DNA from: Caballeronia mineralivorans PML1(12)
GTDB taxonomy: Bacteria; Pseudomonadota; Gammaproteobacteria; Burkholderiales; Burkholderiaceae
Length of the DNA: 63,282 nt
NCBI RefSeq assembly: GCF_001028175.1
Contig: NZ_AEJF01000063.1
Span: 1-63,282 of the forward strand
Reading direction: 5' to 3'
Shown: piece after piece, positions 18,852 to 26,577 of the stretch
Numbering within the stretch: position 1 is the stretch's first letter
Layout of the letters: the number at the start of each line of letters is the position of its first letter
Notes under the pieces: generated by a model
Databases searched by the model: none
What the model was told of the DNA's origin: nothing
What the model saw: only the letters and a program-made list of their open reading frames with translations
Made by a program: the position numbers and the translations under genes

Positions 18852-19972
18852 GCGTGACCGCTTTTATAGAAAGCCTGCGTGCTGAAGTGCGCGGCCTGCC
18901 TGCGTACAACGCGGGTTTATCGGGGGAATTCGTGCGGGCGCGTTATGGCGTTTCGCATGTCGCCAAGCTCGGCAGCAATGAAAACCCACGGGGCGCGAGC
19001 GCGGCCGTGCTTGCGCACCTTGCCGAGTTCACTACTACCGGTACGCTTGCGCTCTATCCCGATCCTTCATGCAGCGCGCTGCGTTCGCTGATTGCGGAAC
19101 GACTCGCGGTCGATCCCGAGCAGTTGCTGTTCGGCAACGGCTCCGAAGATTTGCTCGCCATTGCCGCGCACACGTTTCTCGCGCCCGGCGATGAAGTGAT
19201 TACCGTGATCCCGTCGTTCGGTTTGCACATCATCTATCCGCAGAGTGTTGGCGCGAAGGTCGTTACGGTGCCGATGCGTGCCGACTTCGAATTCGATGTC
19301 GATGCCCTGATTGCCGCTGTTTCGCCTCGTACGCGGATGTTGATCGTTAGTAATCCGAGTAATCCGGTCGGTTGTGCAATGGACGCCACTGAGATGCGTC
19401 GGCTGTTGAACGCGGTGTCGCCCGGGACGCTTGTGTTGTGGGACGAGGCCTATTTTGAATACGCCGCCGATGAGGACGGTTACCCGGACAGTCTCGCGAT
19501 ACTGCGTGAATCGGGCTTGCCGTGGTTGTTGCTGCGCACCTTTTCAAAAGCTTATGGGCTGGCGGCGTTGCGGGTGGGATATGGCGTTGCATCGGCACTG
19601 GAACTAGCTGATCTGATGAATCGCGTGCGCACGCCGTTCAACATCAACCAGATCGCGCAGCAGGCGGCGGCTGTGGCGTTTAACGATCAGGCGCATGTCG
19701 TGGCTAGTGTGGAGGCTGCCCGTGCGGGGCGCGAGTGGATGCGCGCTGCGTTGGTCCGGCTCGGTATAAATCCGGCGCGTTCGTGCGCGAATTTCCTGTT
19801 CTTCGATTGCGGCGAGGATGCCACGAAGCTCGCTGGCCGGATGCTGGAGGATGGAGTGATCGTGAAGCCGTGGCGCGAGGCCGGTTATGAAACCTGCATG
19901 CGAGTAAGCGTTGGTAGCACGGCGGATAATGCTCTGTTTATCGAGTCGTTCGAGCGGCGACGGGGAAGGTGA
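18848..19972 (+). CDS. PLP-dependent aminotransferase, HisC-like (class I/II)
   Basis: Fold-type I aminotransferase (374 aa) related to histidinol-phosphate aminotransferase. Seen features: LGSNENPRGAS near the N-terminus, LFGNGSEDLLAI, IVSNPSNPVG, LWDEAYFEY and the PLP lysine Lys234 in TFSKAYGLAALRVGYG. The ATGA overlap with the upstream FAD dehydrogenase gene shows coupling. Being in a HutC-controlled island with histidine ammonia-lyase, it more likely interconverts histidine and imidazole-pyruvate than takes part in histidine biosynthesis. It converges with the permease gene at 20018, with a hairpin between them. Confidence 0.85.
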   Translation: MSVTAFIESLRAEVRGLPAYNAGLSGEFVRARYGVSHVAKLGSNENPRGASAAVLAHLAEFTTTGTLALYPDPSCSALRSLIAERLAVDPEQLLFGNGSEDLLAIAAHTFLAPGDEVITVIPSFGLHIIYPQSVGAKVVTVPMRADFEFDVDALIAAVSPRTRMLIVSNPSNPVGCAMDATEMRRLLNAVSPGTLVLWDEAYFEYAADEDGYPDSLAILRESGLPWLLLRTFSKAYGLAALRVGYGVASALELADLMNRVRTPFNINQIAQQAAAVAFNDQAHVVASVEAARAGREWMRAALVRLGINPARSCANFLFFDCGEDATKLAGRMLEDGVIVKPWREAGYETCMRVSVGSTADNALFIESFERRRGR

Positions 19973-19981
19973 TTCGTCCGC

Positions 19982-20005
19982 GCCGGCGGAACCTTGCCCG
20001 CCGGC
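19982..20005. terminator. Hairpin between convergent genes
   Basis: Eight-base perfect arms GCCGGCGG and CCGCCGGC around an 8-base loop, 9 bases after the aminotransferase stop and 12 before the permease stop. It suits a bidirectional terminator, although no clear T-run follows. Confidence 0.5.
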
Positions 20006-20017
20006 ACAAACGAACAC

Positions 20018-21559
20018 TTACTCCACGTTCTCCTCCAACTGCGCTTCAAGTCCAACAATCTTCTCGCGCCGCTCCTTCGAAAGATTGGCTATCGGCGGCC
20101 CCGCGAAACTCTTGCGTACGCCTGCGCCGTACCAGATCAGCATCAGCACTGCGAGCAAGCCGAGAATCACATAGATCACTTTCTGATTCGGCGGCTGGAT
20201 GCCGACGTAAGCAAGAATCAACGCGCCGATCACCGCTGCAACCGCAAACGGCTTCGACCACATTCCCAACTGAAACGGCCCTTTCTCAGTCCACGTCTTG
20301 CCTTCGGCAAAGATCCCGGCAGCCACCGGCATGGCATACGAGATGAACAGGAACACCGCGCTGCCCGCGCTCAATACCGAGAATGCATCGCCGTATAAGG
20401 TAATGACAATGGCCAGCACCGCCGACACCCAGATCGCAATCCCCGGCGTCCGGTGTGCATTGACCTTGCGCAGGAACTTCGATCCCGGCAGACCGCCATC
20501 ACGCGCAAACGCGAACATCATCCGCGATGTCGAGGTCACTGCGGCAAGCCCGCAAACGTAGTTGATAAAAAATAGCAGCAGCTCGATCACGATCCGCAAC
20601 GGTCCTGGAATCGGCGCAAGGATCGCTTCGAAGAATCCCGTACCCTGCTTGATCGCTGCACCAATGTCCGGCATCACAAGCACGAACGAGCAGACCAGCA
20701 CATAACCGAACAAGGTCGACCAGAGCACCGACTTGACGATCCCGCGCGGCACGTTGCGCGCTGCATCGTGAGTTTCCTCGGACGTGTGTGCGGACGCATC
20801 GAAACCGGTGATCGTATAAGCGGTCAGCAACAGGCCGGAGAGGAATGCCATCGCCATGGTTTGCGCGGGCCATTGGCCGCCATCCACGCCGGTGAAATTC
20901 GTGAAGGTCACGAGCCGCGAGAAGTCCACCTTGACCGGCGAATAGATCACCAGCGACGCCACCAGGATCACGGTCACGACGAAGATGAGATAGCCGGAGA
21001 CATCGGTGATCTTGCTTGCGATCCGGATACCACGGTGATTCAGGAAAGCCTGCGACGCCGTGATCAAAGTAAGAAATACGGTCTGATGCCACCAGCCAAG
21101 CGACTCGGGCTTGACGCCCAACATCGGTGCGATCAGGGTGCGAAAGAATGGGTCCCATGTGCCGAAGTTGATGGCCGCGACCACGAACACGAGGCCCAAT
21201 AGATTGAACCACGCAGTGAGCCAGCCCCAGGTTTTGCCACCCAGGATCGAGCTCCAGTGATAGAGCCCGCCGGCCGTCGGATAAGACGAGGCAATCTGCG
21301 CCATCGCGGCTGCAACCACCAGCGCGAAGACGGAGCCGAGCGGCCAGCCCAGTCCGATCGATGCGCCGCCGGCCGCGCTCAGCCCGAGCTGGAACGACGT
21401 GATCCCGCCGGACAGGATGCAGATGAGCGAGAATGATACGGCGAAATTCGAGAACGCCCCCATGCGGCGGGAGAGCTCCTGCGCATACCCCATTTTGTGC
21501 AGCAATGAAACGTCGCTATCCGCGCTTTCTGGCGGTGGAACTACCGTATTGATGTCCAT
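20018..21559 (-). CDS. APC-family amino acid/amine permease
   Basis: Inner-membrane secondary transporter (513 aa) of the amino acid-polyamine-organocation superfamily with about 12 hydrophobic segments. Family marks include GAFSNFAVSFSLICILSGG in the first helix, SYPTAGGLYHWSS and TGFDASAHTSEETHDAARNVP in the loop after helix 6. The substrate is not readable; GABA-permease-like members of this branch carry GABA, choline or other amines. The SDR gene lies 73 bp upstream on the same strand, with an AraC regulator divergent from it. Confidence 0.83.
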   Translation of the reverse strand: MDINTVVPPPESADSDVSLLHKMGYAQELSRRMGAFSNFAVSFSLICILSGGITSFQLGLSAAGGASIGLGWPLGSVFALVVAAAMAQIASSYPTAGGLYHWSSILGGKTWGWLTAWFNLLGLVFVVAAINFGTWDPFFRTLIAPMLGVKPESLGWWHQTVFLTLITASQAFLNHRGIRIASKITDVSGYLIFVVTVILVASLVIYSPVKVDFSRLVTFTNFTGVDGGQWPAQTMAMAFLSGLLLTAYTITGFDASAHTSEETHDAARNVPRGIVKSVLWSTLFGYVLVCSFVLVMPDIGAAIKQGTGFFEAILAPIPGPLRIVIELLLFFINYVCGLAAVTSTSRMMFAFARDGGLPGSKFLRKVNAHRTPGIAIWVSAVLAIVITLYGDAFSVLSAGSAVFLFISYAMPVAAGIFAEGKTWTEKGPFQLGMWSKPFAVAAVIGALILAYVGIQPPNQKVIYVILGLLAVLMLIWYGAGVRKSFAGPPIANLSKERREKIVGLEAQLEENVE

Positions 21560-21632
21560 GATGGTCGATCCTTATGGCTGAAGCTGCTGGGTAGACGTTT
21601 GATAAAGAAAGTCGCGAACCGGGGTGGCTAAC

Positions 21633-22418
21633 TCACGCGGCCGTAAAGCAGTTATCGACGTAGAGATGCGCGCCGTTGATGAAACTCGCGTCGTCGCTGG
21701 CGAGAAAGAGTGCCGCCTTGGCGACTTCCTCGGGCGCGCAAAGACGGCCCTGCTGAAGCGAGAGCGCCGCTTCGCTCGCATCGAAACCGTATTGCGCGAG
21801 CGCGGCGATTTCACGCTGCCCATGCGGGGTATCGATGAAACCGGGGCACACCGCGTTGCAGCGAATGCCACGCTCGCGATACTCCACCGCAATGGCCCGC
21901 GCAAACATCGCGCATGCGCCCTTGGTCGTGCAATAAAGCACTTCGAGCGGGGTGGCCGCCGTCGACGAGATCGACGCCGTGCAGACGATTGATCCGCCAC
22001 CGCCGGCGAGCATGTGCGGGAGCACGGCGCGTGTCATCGTGAACATGCTCTTGACGTTGACGTCCATGAGCCACTGATAGTCGTCGTCGGTGGTATGGAG
22101 GAACGGCTTGACGACGATGCTGCCCGCATGATTGAACAGCACGTCGATCGTGCCGAAGCGCTCGGCGATCCGCGCCACCGCGGCGTTCACCTGATCGGTC
22201 TTCGCGACATCCGTCTTGAAGAACTCAGCCACGGCGCCGTTCTCGCGGATCTGCGCGACGACCTGCGTTCCGGCGTCGGCGTTGATATCGACGACTGCGA
22301 CCTGCGCGCCTTCCTTGGCGAACAGCAGGGAGGCCGCGCCACCGCACCCGGTGGCCCCGCCCGACACGATCGCGATCTTGCCCGCGAGTTTTCCGCCAAC
22401 AGACTCGGATTTGCCCAT
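21633..22418 (-). CDS. Short-chain dehydrogenase/reductase
   Basis: NAD(P)-dependent oxidoreductase (261 aa) of the classical SDR family. The cofactor loop is SGGATGCGG rather than the usual TGxxxGIG. NHAG, the catalytic Ser region TASISS, YCTTK (Tyr and Lys) and the CPGFIDTP loop are present. An Asp at the end of the second strand (VVDINADAG) favours NAD+. The substrate is unknown. It probably forms a unit with the permease gene downstream and is controlled by the divergent AraC protein. Confidence 0.85.
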   Translation of the reverse strand: MGKSESVGGKLAGKIAIVSGGATGCGGAASLLFAKEGAQVAVVDINADAGTQVVAQIRENGAVAEFFKTDVAKTDQVNAAVARIAERFGTIDVLFNHAGSIVVKPFLHTTDDDYQWLMDVNVKSMFTMTRAVLPHMLAGGGGSIVCTASISSTAATPLEVLYCTTKGACAMFARAIAVEYRERGIRCNAVCPGFIDTPHGQREIAALAQYGFDASEAALSLQQGRLCAPEEVAKAALFLASDDASFINGAHLYVDNCFTAA

Positions 22419-22694
22419 TCCTGACCTCTCGTTATTTATCCTTTTTTTAGGCTAGGCCCGACACAATTTGCGCACTATCCGAAATTGGCAATGGACTGGA
22501 ATAGCGCCTGAAAAAACCGGAAACGGCGTCTTGCCAAGACCAAGGAGCCGGCCGGGCAGGGTTTTCAGCGATGGGCGTCCACACGCACAGCGCTTACCGT
22601 GGCGCTCGGACAGCGGCTGGAATGGTCAGAATGACCGTCAGGGAATTTTGGTCGTTTACACTTTTTTGACGCTACCGTCCGCCAAGGAGTTTTT

Positions 22695-23672
22695 ATGCAA
22701 GCGGTCCATCCGGTGCGTCCGGCCGTCGATATCCATTGCTGCCGGAGCATTGACGAGCAAGCCCGGCTGCTCGAAAGCTGGAACCAGACCTACTGCCAGA
22801 TCTCGCGGGGCGTTTTCGACGGCTCGGTCAGTTCCGTGCGTGCGGGCGCGGTGCGCATACTCGTCGAACGCATGAACCGGACGGTGTATCAGCGCGGTTG
22901 CGTGGACCCGTCGAGGATCGCCGTCGGCATTCCGTTTCAACTCGAAGGGCACGCGCTGCTATGCGGGCAGGTGAGTCATCTCGACGGCCTGCATGTCTTC
23001 TCCGGGCCAGGCGGATTCGAGTTTCTGTCGCCCGATAAACACGTGGTCGTGAATCTCGAGATCGCGCCGCTCGAGCTGACCGACCCTTTGCTTCGCCTTG
23101 CAATGGACCAGGTCCAGCAGGCACTCGGTAACGAACCCGGTGTGCTCAATGCAGATCCCGCCCGGTTGCAGGCGTTCAGGACTACGCTGGCGAGGTTGCT
23201 GGACACGGTCACGTCCACACCCTCGATGCTCGCCGACGCAGGCGTGTGCGCGAGTTTCGAGCGGTCTGTGATCATGGGGCTATCCGAGTTGCTGCTCGAT
23301 GTCGGCGAAGCGGATACGCGGTCCGGACCGTCGCGCAACTGGAAGCTGGTGGGCACTGTTCGCGAACTGGTGGAGGCGTCGGCGGATTGTCCACTGTCGG
23401 TCGCTGAACTGTGTTTGCGGCTGGGTGTCAGCCGGCGCACGGTCCAGTACGCATTCGACGAAATCCTTGGCACGAATCCGGCGTCGTACCTGCGCGCCGT
23501 GCGGCTCGATCGCGTTCGCAAGGACCTGCTGCATGCCGGCTCGGTCACCGACGCGGCAACCCGCTGGGGTTTCTGGCACTTCGGTCATTTCTCCAACGAC
23601 TATCGCGAGCAGTTTGGCGAATTGCCGTCGGAGACGTTGCGGCGGTTGCGCAGCGGGGCGGGACGGGCTTGA
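22695..23672 (+). CDS. AraC-family regulator, EutR-like
   Basis: DNA-binding regulator (325 aa). The C-terminal two-HTH AraC domain (about 220-320) has LSVAELCLRLGVSRRTVQYA and WGFWHFGHFSNDYREQFGE, with SYLRAVRLDRVRKDL between them, a pattern close to EutR. The N-terminal half (QISRGVFDGSVSSVRAG, GHALLCGQVSHLDGL) resembles the sensor part of EutR-type proteins that respond to small amines. It diverges from the SDR-permease pair across 276 bp, so that pair is the probable target. No eut genes are present. Confidence 0.82.
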   Translation: MQAVHPVRPAVDIHCCRSIDEQARLLESWNQTYCQISRGVFDGSVSSVRAGAVRILVERMNRTVYQRGCVDPSRIAVGIPFQLEGHALLCGQVSHLDGLHVFSGPGGFEFLSPDKHVVVNLEIAPLELTDPLLRLAMDQVQQALGNEPGVLNADPARLQAFRTTLARLLDTVTSTPSMLADAGVCASFERSVIMGLSELLLDVGEADTRSGPSRNWKLVGTVRELVEASADCPLSVAELCLRLGVSRRTVQYAFDEILGTNPASYLRAVRLDRVRKDLLHAGSVTDAATRWGFWHFGHFSNDYREQFGELPSETLRRLRSGAGRA

Positions 23673-23754
23673 GGGCGCGTTCGTACCGAAATATGAAATA
23701 GCCGCTGAGGAACGGCCTAAACTAAAAGGTCAGACCTCAACTTGCGAGGAGACC

Positions 23755-24831
23755 ATGCGCTCCCTCCTGCTCGCGTTCGCATTGGCGTGGTTCGTTCCTT
23801 CTGCCGGCGCACAACAGCCACCGTTATACGAACAATCCGGCGACTTCGTTGCAACCGGCTTCCACTTTGAAGACGGCTCTTCGCTGCCCCAGGTCACGCT
23901 CCATTACGTCACGCTCGGCGTTCCCCATTGCGACGGCAAGGGACATTTCACCAACGTCGTCTTGCTGCTGCACGGCGCCACCGACACCGGCCGCGCATTC
24001 CTCACGGCAGCCATGCGCCGCGAGCTGTTTGGTCCCGGCCAGCCGCTCGATGCCAGCCGCTATTTCATTATCATTCCGGACGGGCTCGGACGCGGCGGAT
24101 CGAGCAAACCCAGCGACGGACTGCGTGCGAAGTTTCCCCAATACGGCTACAACGACGTCGTTCAAGCGCAGTACCTCCTAGTCACGCAAGGATTGGGCAT
24201 CGACCATCTGCGCCTCGTGCTCGGGACGTCGATGGGCGGCATGCAGACGTGGGTGTGGGGCGAACGGTATCCGGACATGATGGACGGCCTCATGCCGATC
24301 GCGAGCCAGCCTGTTGCGCTTAGCGGGCGCAACGGCTTCTGGCGGCAAATGATCATCGACGCTATCCGGCGCGACCCGGAGTGGAACGACGGCAACTACA
24401 CACGCCAACCCATTCAATGGTTGCGCGCCATGCCGGTCTTTACGCTGATCACGAGGAACCCGGCGCGCATGCAGGCGTTATCGCCCACGCCCGGCACGGC
24501 CCGATGGTCCTATGACGTGGCCGTCTACAGCGGTCGCCAATACGATGCAAACGACGTACTGTACTGGTTCGAATCGTCGTGGGACTACAACCCCGAAGCC
24601 GCACTCGGGCAGATCAAGGCACCGCTCTTCGCGCTCAATTTCTCCGACGACCTGCTGAACCCGACCGATCTCGGCATCATGCAGCGCCTGGTTCCGCGAA
24701 TGCCGCGCGGGCGCTTTGTCGAGATGCCGGAGAGCGAGAGTTCTTACGGGAATCAGACGATCGAGCATCCCGAGGTCTGGAAAAGCTATCTCGCCGATTT
24801 TCTCGAGACCTTACCGCCGGAAGCGCATTGA
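23755..24831 (+). CDS. Secreted MetX-like alpha/beta hydrolase fold protein with altered triad
   Basis: A 358 aa protein with a signal peptide (MRSLLLAFALAWFVPSAGAQ) and an alpha/beta hydrolase fold of the homoserine O-acetyltransferase-like group: LLLHGATDTGRAF, FIIIPDGLGRGGSSKPSDG and the nucleophile Ser159 in GTSMGGMQTW. The final histidine, normally in a GH(D/G) motif before the last helix, is Asn333 here (SSYGNQT); the nearest His is 338. The protein is exported, so it is not a methionine biosynthesis enzyme. Substrate unknown, and activity is doubtful unless His338 serves. The ATG at 23755 has GAGGAG upstream. Confidence 0.8.
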   Translation: MRSLLLAFALAWFVPSAGAQQPPLYEQSGDFVATGFHFEDGSSLPQVTLHYVTLGVPHCDGKGHFTNVVLLLHGATDTGRAFLTAAMRRELFGPGQPLDASRYFIIIPDGLGRGGSSKPSDGLRAKFPQYGYNDVVQAQYLLVTQGLGIDHLRLVLGTSMGGMQTWVWGERYPDMMDGLMPIASQPVALSGRNGFWRQMIIDAIRRDPEWNDGNYTRQPIQWLRAMPVFTLITRNPARMQALSPTPGTARWSYDVAVYSGRQYDANDVLYWFESSWDYNPEAALGQIKAPLFALNFSDDLLNPTDLGIMQRLVPRMPRGRFVEMPESESSYGNQTIEHPEVWKSYLADFLETLPPEAH

Positions 24832-24853
24832 GCGTGAGGCGGGGGAATGCGGG

Positions 24854-25519
24854 TTAGCCCATCATTTTCTTTTCCTGCGGACCGATCCATTCGCGATCGA
24901 AGCGACCCTCGGCAATGGATCGTAGCGCCGCCGCTTCCTTGTTCGCCTGCAGCTTCGCGCCTTCGATTACCGCCGCCACGTCCTCGGGCGCTATCGCCAG
25001 GACACCATCTTCGTCGCCTACGATGATGTCGCCGGGATGCACCACCATGCTGCCGACCGTGACCGGCACATTGACCTCGCCCGGACCGTTCTTGTACGGG
25101 CCGCGATGCGTCGCAGCGCGCGCATAGACCGGGAAATCGTGTTCGCGAATCGCGCCCACGTCGCGAATCGCACCGTCGATCACCAGGCCCTGCACGCCGA
25201 GGCTTTCGGCAAAGGTCGCCATGATCTCTCCCATCAGCGCTTGCGTGACATCACCGCCGCCGTCGATCACCAGCACGTCGCCGGGCCGGCAAAAATCGAA
25301 TGCGCGATGAATGGCGAGGTTGTCGCCGGGACGGGTACGCACGGTCACCGCCGTCCCGGCCATGGGCTTGGGCTTGTGATAAGGCACGAGCCCCACCGTG
25401 CCGCTGATACGCGCCATGTTGTCGCTGAGCAGCGAAACGGCGAGGCCGCGCAGTGTTTCCAGAATCTCGGGACTGGCTTGCGCGGCGGACGCATGACGGC
25501 GCCATCCAGGTTGGTTCAT
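24854..25519 (-). CDS. 4-carboxy-4-hydroxy-2-oxoadipate aldolase (LigK/PmdF/RraA-like)
   Basis: Class II pyruvate aldolase (221 aa) of the HMG/CHA aldolase-RraA family, splitting 4-carboxy-4-hydroxy-2-oxoadipate to pyruvate and oxaloacetate. Seen: DVLVIDGGGDVTQALMGEI, VIDGAIRDVGAI with the metal-site Asp/Arg, and the C-terminal GDIIVGDEDGVLAI. The gene follows a LigJ-type hydratase gene after 14 bp, which strongly suggests the aldolase role over a plain RraA-like one. Confidence 0.83.
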   Translation of the reverse strand: MNQPGWRRHASAAQASPEILETLRGLAVSLLSDNMARISGTVGLVPYHKPKPMAGTAVTVRTRPGDNLAIHRAFDFCRPGDVLVIDGGGDVTQALMGEIMATFAESLGVQGLVIDGAIRDVGAIREHDFPVYARAATHRGPYKNGPGEVNVPVTVGSMVVHPGDIIVGDEDGVLAIAPEDVAAVIEGAKLQANKEAAALRSIAEGRFDREWIGPQEKKMMG

Positions 25520-25533
25520 GACAATGATCTCCT

Positions 25534-26556
25534 TCAGGAAAACTGACGATTAATCTGGTTCGACAAACGCCCGTACACGGCACGCGCATTGTCTTCGTAG
25601 ATGCGCCGGCGATCGGCCGGCGTGAGCCAGGCAATGGCGTCGATATAGCGGCGGGTGTCGTCGTAGTAGTGACCGCTCTCGGGGTCGATGCCCTGGACCG
25701 CGCCGATCGTCTCCGATGCAAACAGGATGTTCTCCACTGGGATCACTTTCGCCAGCAGGTCAGTGCCGGGCTGGTGGTACACGCAGGTATCGAAGAACAC
25801 GTTCTTGAGCAGGTAATCTTTCAGCAGTGGCCGCTTCATGTCTTGAGCAAGCCCGCGATATCGGCCCCAGTGATAAGGAACGGCGCCGCCGCCGTGGGGG
25901 ATGATGAAACGCAAGTCCGGGAAGTCGGCGAACAAGTCCGCCGTTAGCAATTGCATGAACGCCGAGGTATCGCCATTGATGTAATGCGCGCCGGTTGCGT
26001 GGAAATTGGGGTTGCACGACGAGGACACGTGAATCATGGCCGGCACGTCGAGTTCCACCATCGTTTCATACAAGGGGTACCAGGAGCGATCGGTCAGCGG
26101 CGGCCCGGTCCAGTAACCGCCCGATGGATCCGGATTGAGATTGCAGCCGATGAAACCAAGCTCTTCAACACAACGGCGCAACTCGGGAATGCAGTTCGCA
26201 GGCGCCACGCCGGGCGCTTGCGGCAACTGGCAGACACCCACGAAGTTGCGAGGAAACATCTGGCACACGCGATGAATCAGGTCATTGCTTTCCTGCGACC
26301 AGTGCGCGTTTGCGTCGGCGATGGCCAGGTGATGGCCCATGCCGGCGGCGCGTGGCGAGAAGATCGTGAGATCGGTGCCGCGCTCGCGTTGAATGCGCAA
26401 CTGCCCTGTTTCGATGCTGTCGCGGATCTGCTCGTCCGTGATGACGGGACGCGGCGGCGGGGACGTGCCGTCTTTCAGCGCCGCTATCTGGGCGGCGCGC
26501 CAGGCTTCATGCTCGCGCGGAGAGGTCGTGTAGTGACCGTGACAATCGATAATCAT
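25534..26556 (-). CDS. ligJ: 4-oxalomesaconate hydratase (LigJ/PmdE type)
   Basis: Metal-dependent hydratase (340 aa) of the amidohydrolase-2 fold, adding water to 4-oxalomesaconate to give 4-carboxy-4-hydroxy-2-oxoadipate in the protocatechuate 4,5-cleavage (and gallate) route. The opening MIIDCHGHYTTSP matches LigJ closely and holds the HxH metal ligands. Other marks are MIHVSSSCNPN, FIIPHGGGAVPYHWGR and FASETIGAVQGIDPESGHYYDD. The next step (LigK) is encoded 14 bp downstream. The ring-cleaving dioxygenase (ligAB) and semialdehyde dehydrogenase (ligC) genes are absent from the window. Confidence 0.87.
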   Translation of the reverse strand: MIIDCHGHYTTSPREHEAWRAAQIAALKDGTSPPPRPVITDEQIRDSIETGQLRIQRERGTDLTIFSPRAAGMGHHLAIADANAHWSQESNDLIHRVCQMFPRNFVGVCQLPQAPGVAPANCIPELRRCVEELGFIGCNLNPDPSGGYWTGPPLTDRSWYPLYETMVELDVPAMIHVSSSCNPNFHATGAHYINGDTSAFMQLLTADLFADFPDLRFIIPHGGGAVPYHWGRYRGLAQDMKRPLLKDYLLKNVFFDTCVYHQPGTDLLAKVIPVENILFASETIGAVQGIDPESGHYYDDTRRYIDAIAWLTPADRRRIYEDNARAVYGRLSNQINRQFS

Positions 26557-26577
26557 TGCTGGGTTCCAGGTCAGGGC

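Noticed and set aside
18848..19972. Assigning the aminotransferase as biosynthetic HisC
   Set aside because: No other his genes are near, and overlap with a dehydrogenase gene in a HutC-linked island argues for catabolism.
20018..21559. Calling the APC permease an ethanolamine permease because the regulator is EutR-like
   Set aside because: Its length (513 aa) and N-terminal sequence fit the broader GABA-permease-like branch, and no eut enzyme genes are present; substrate left open.
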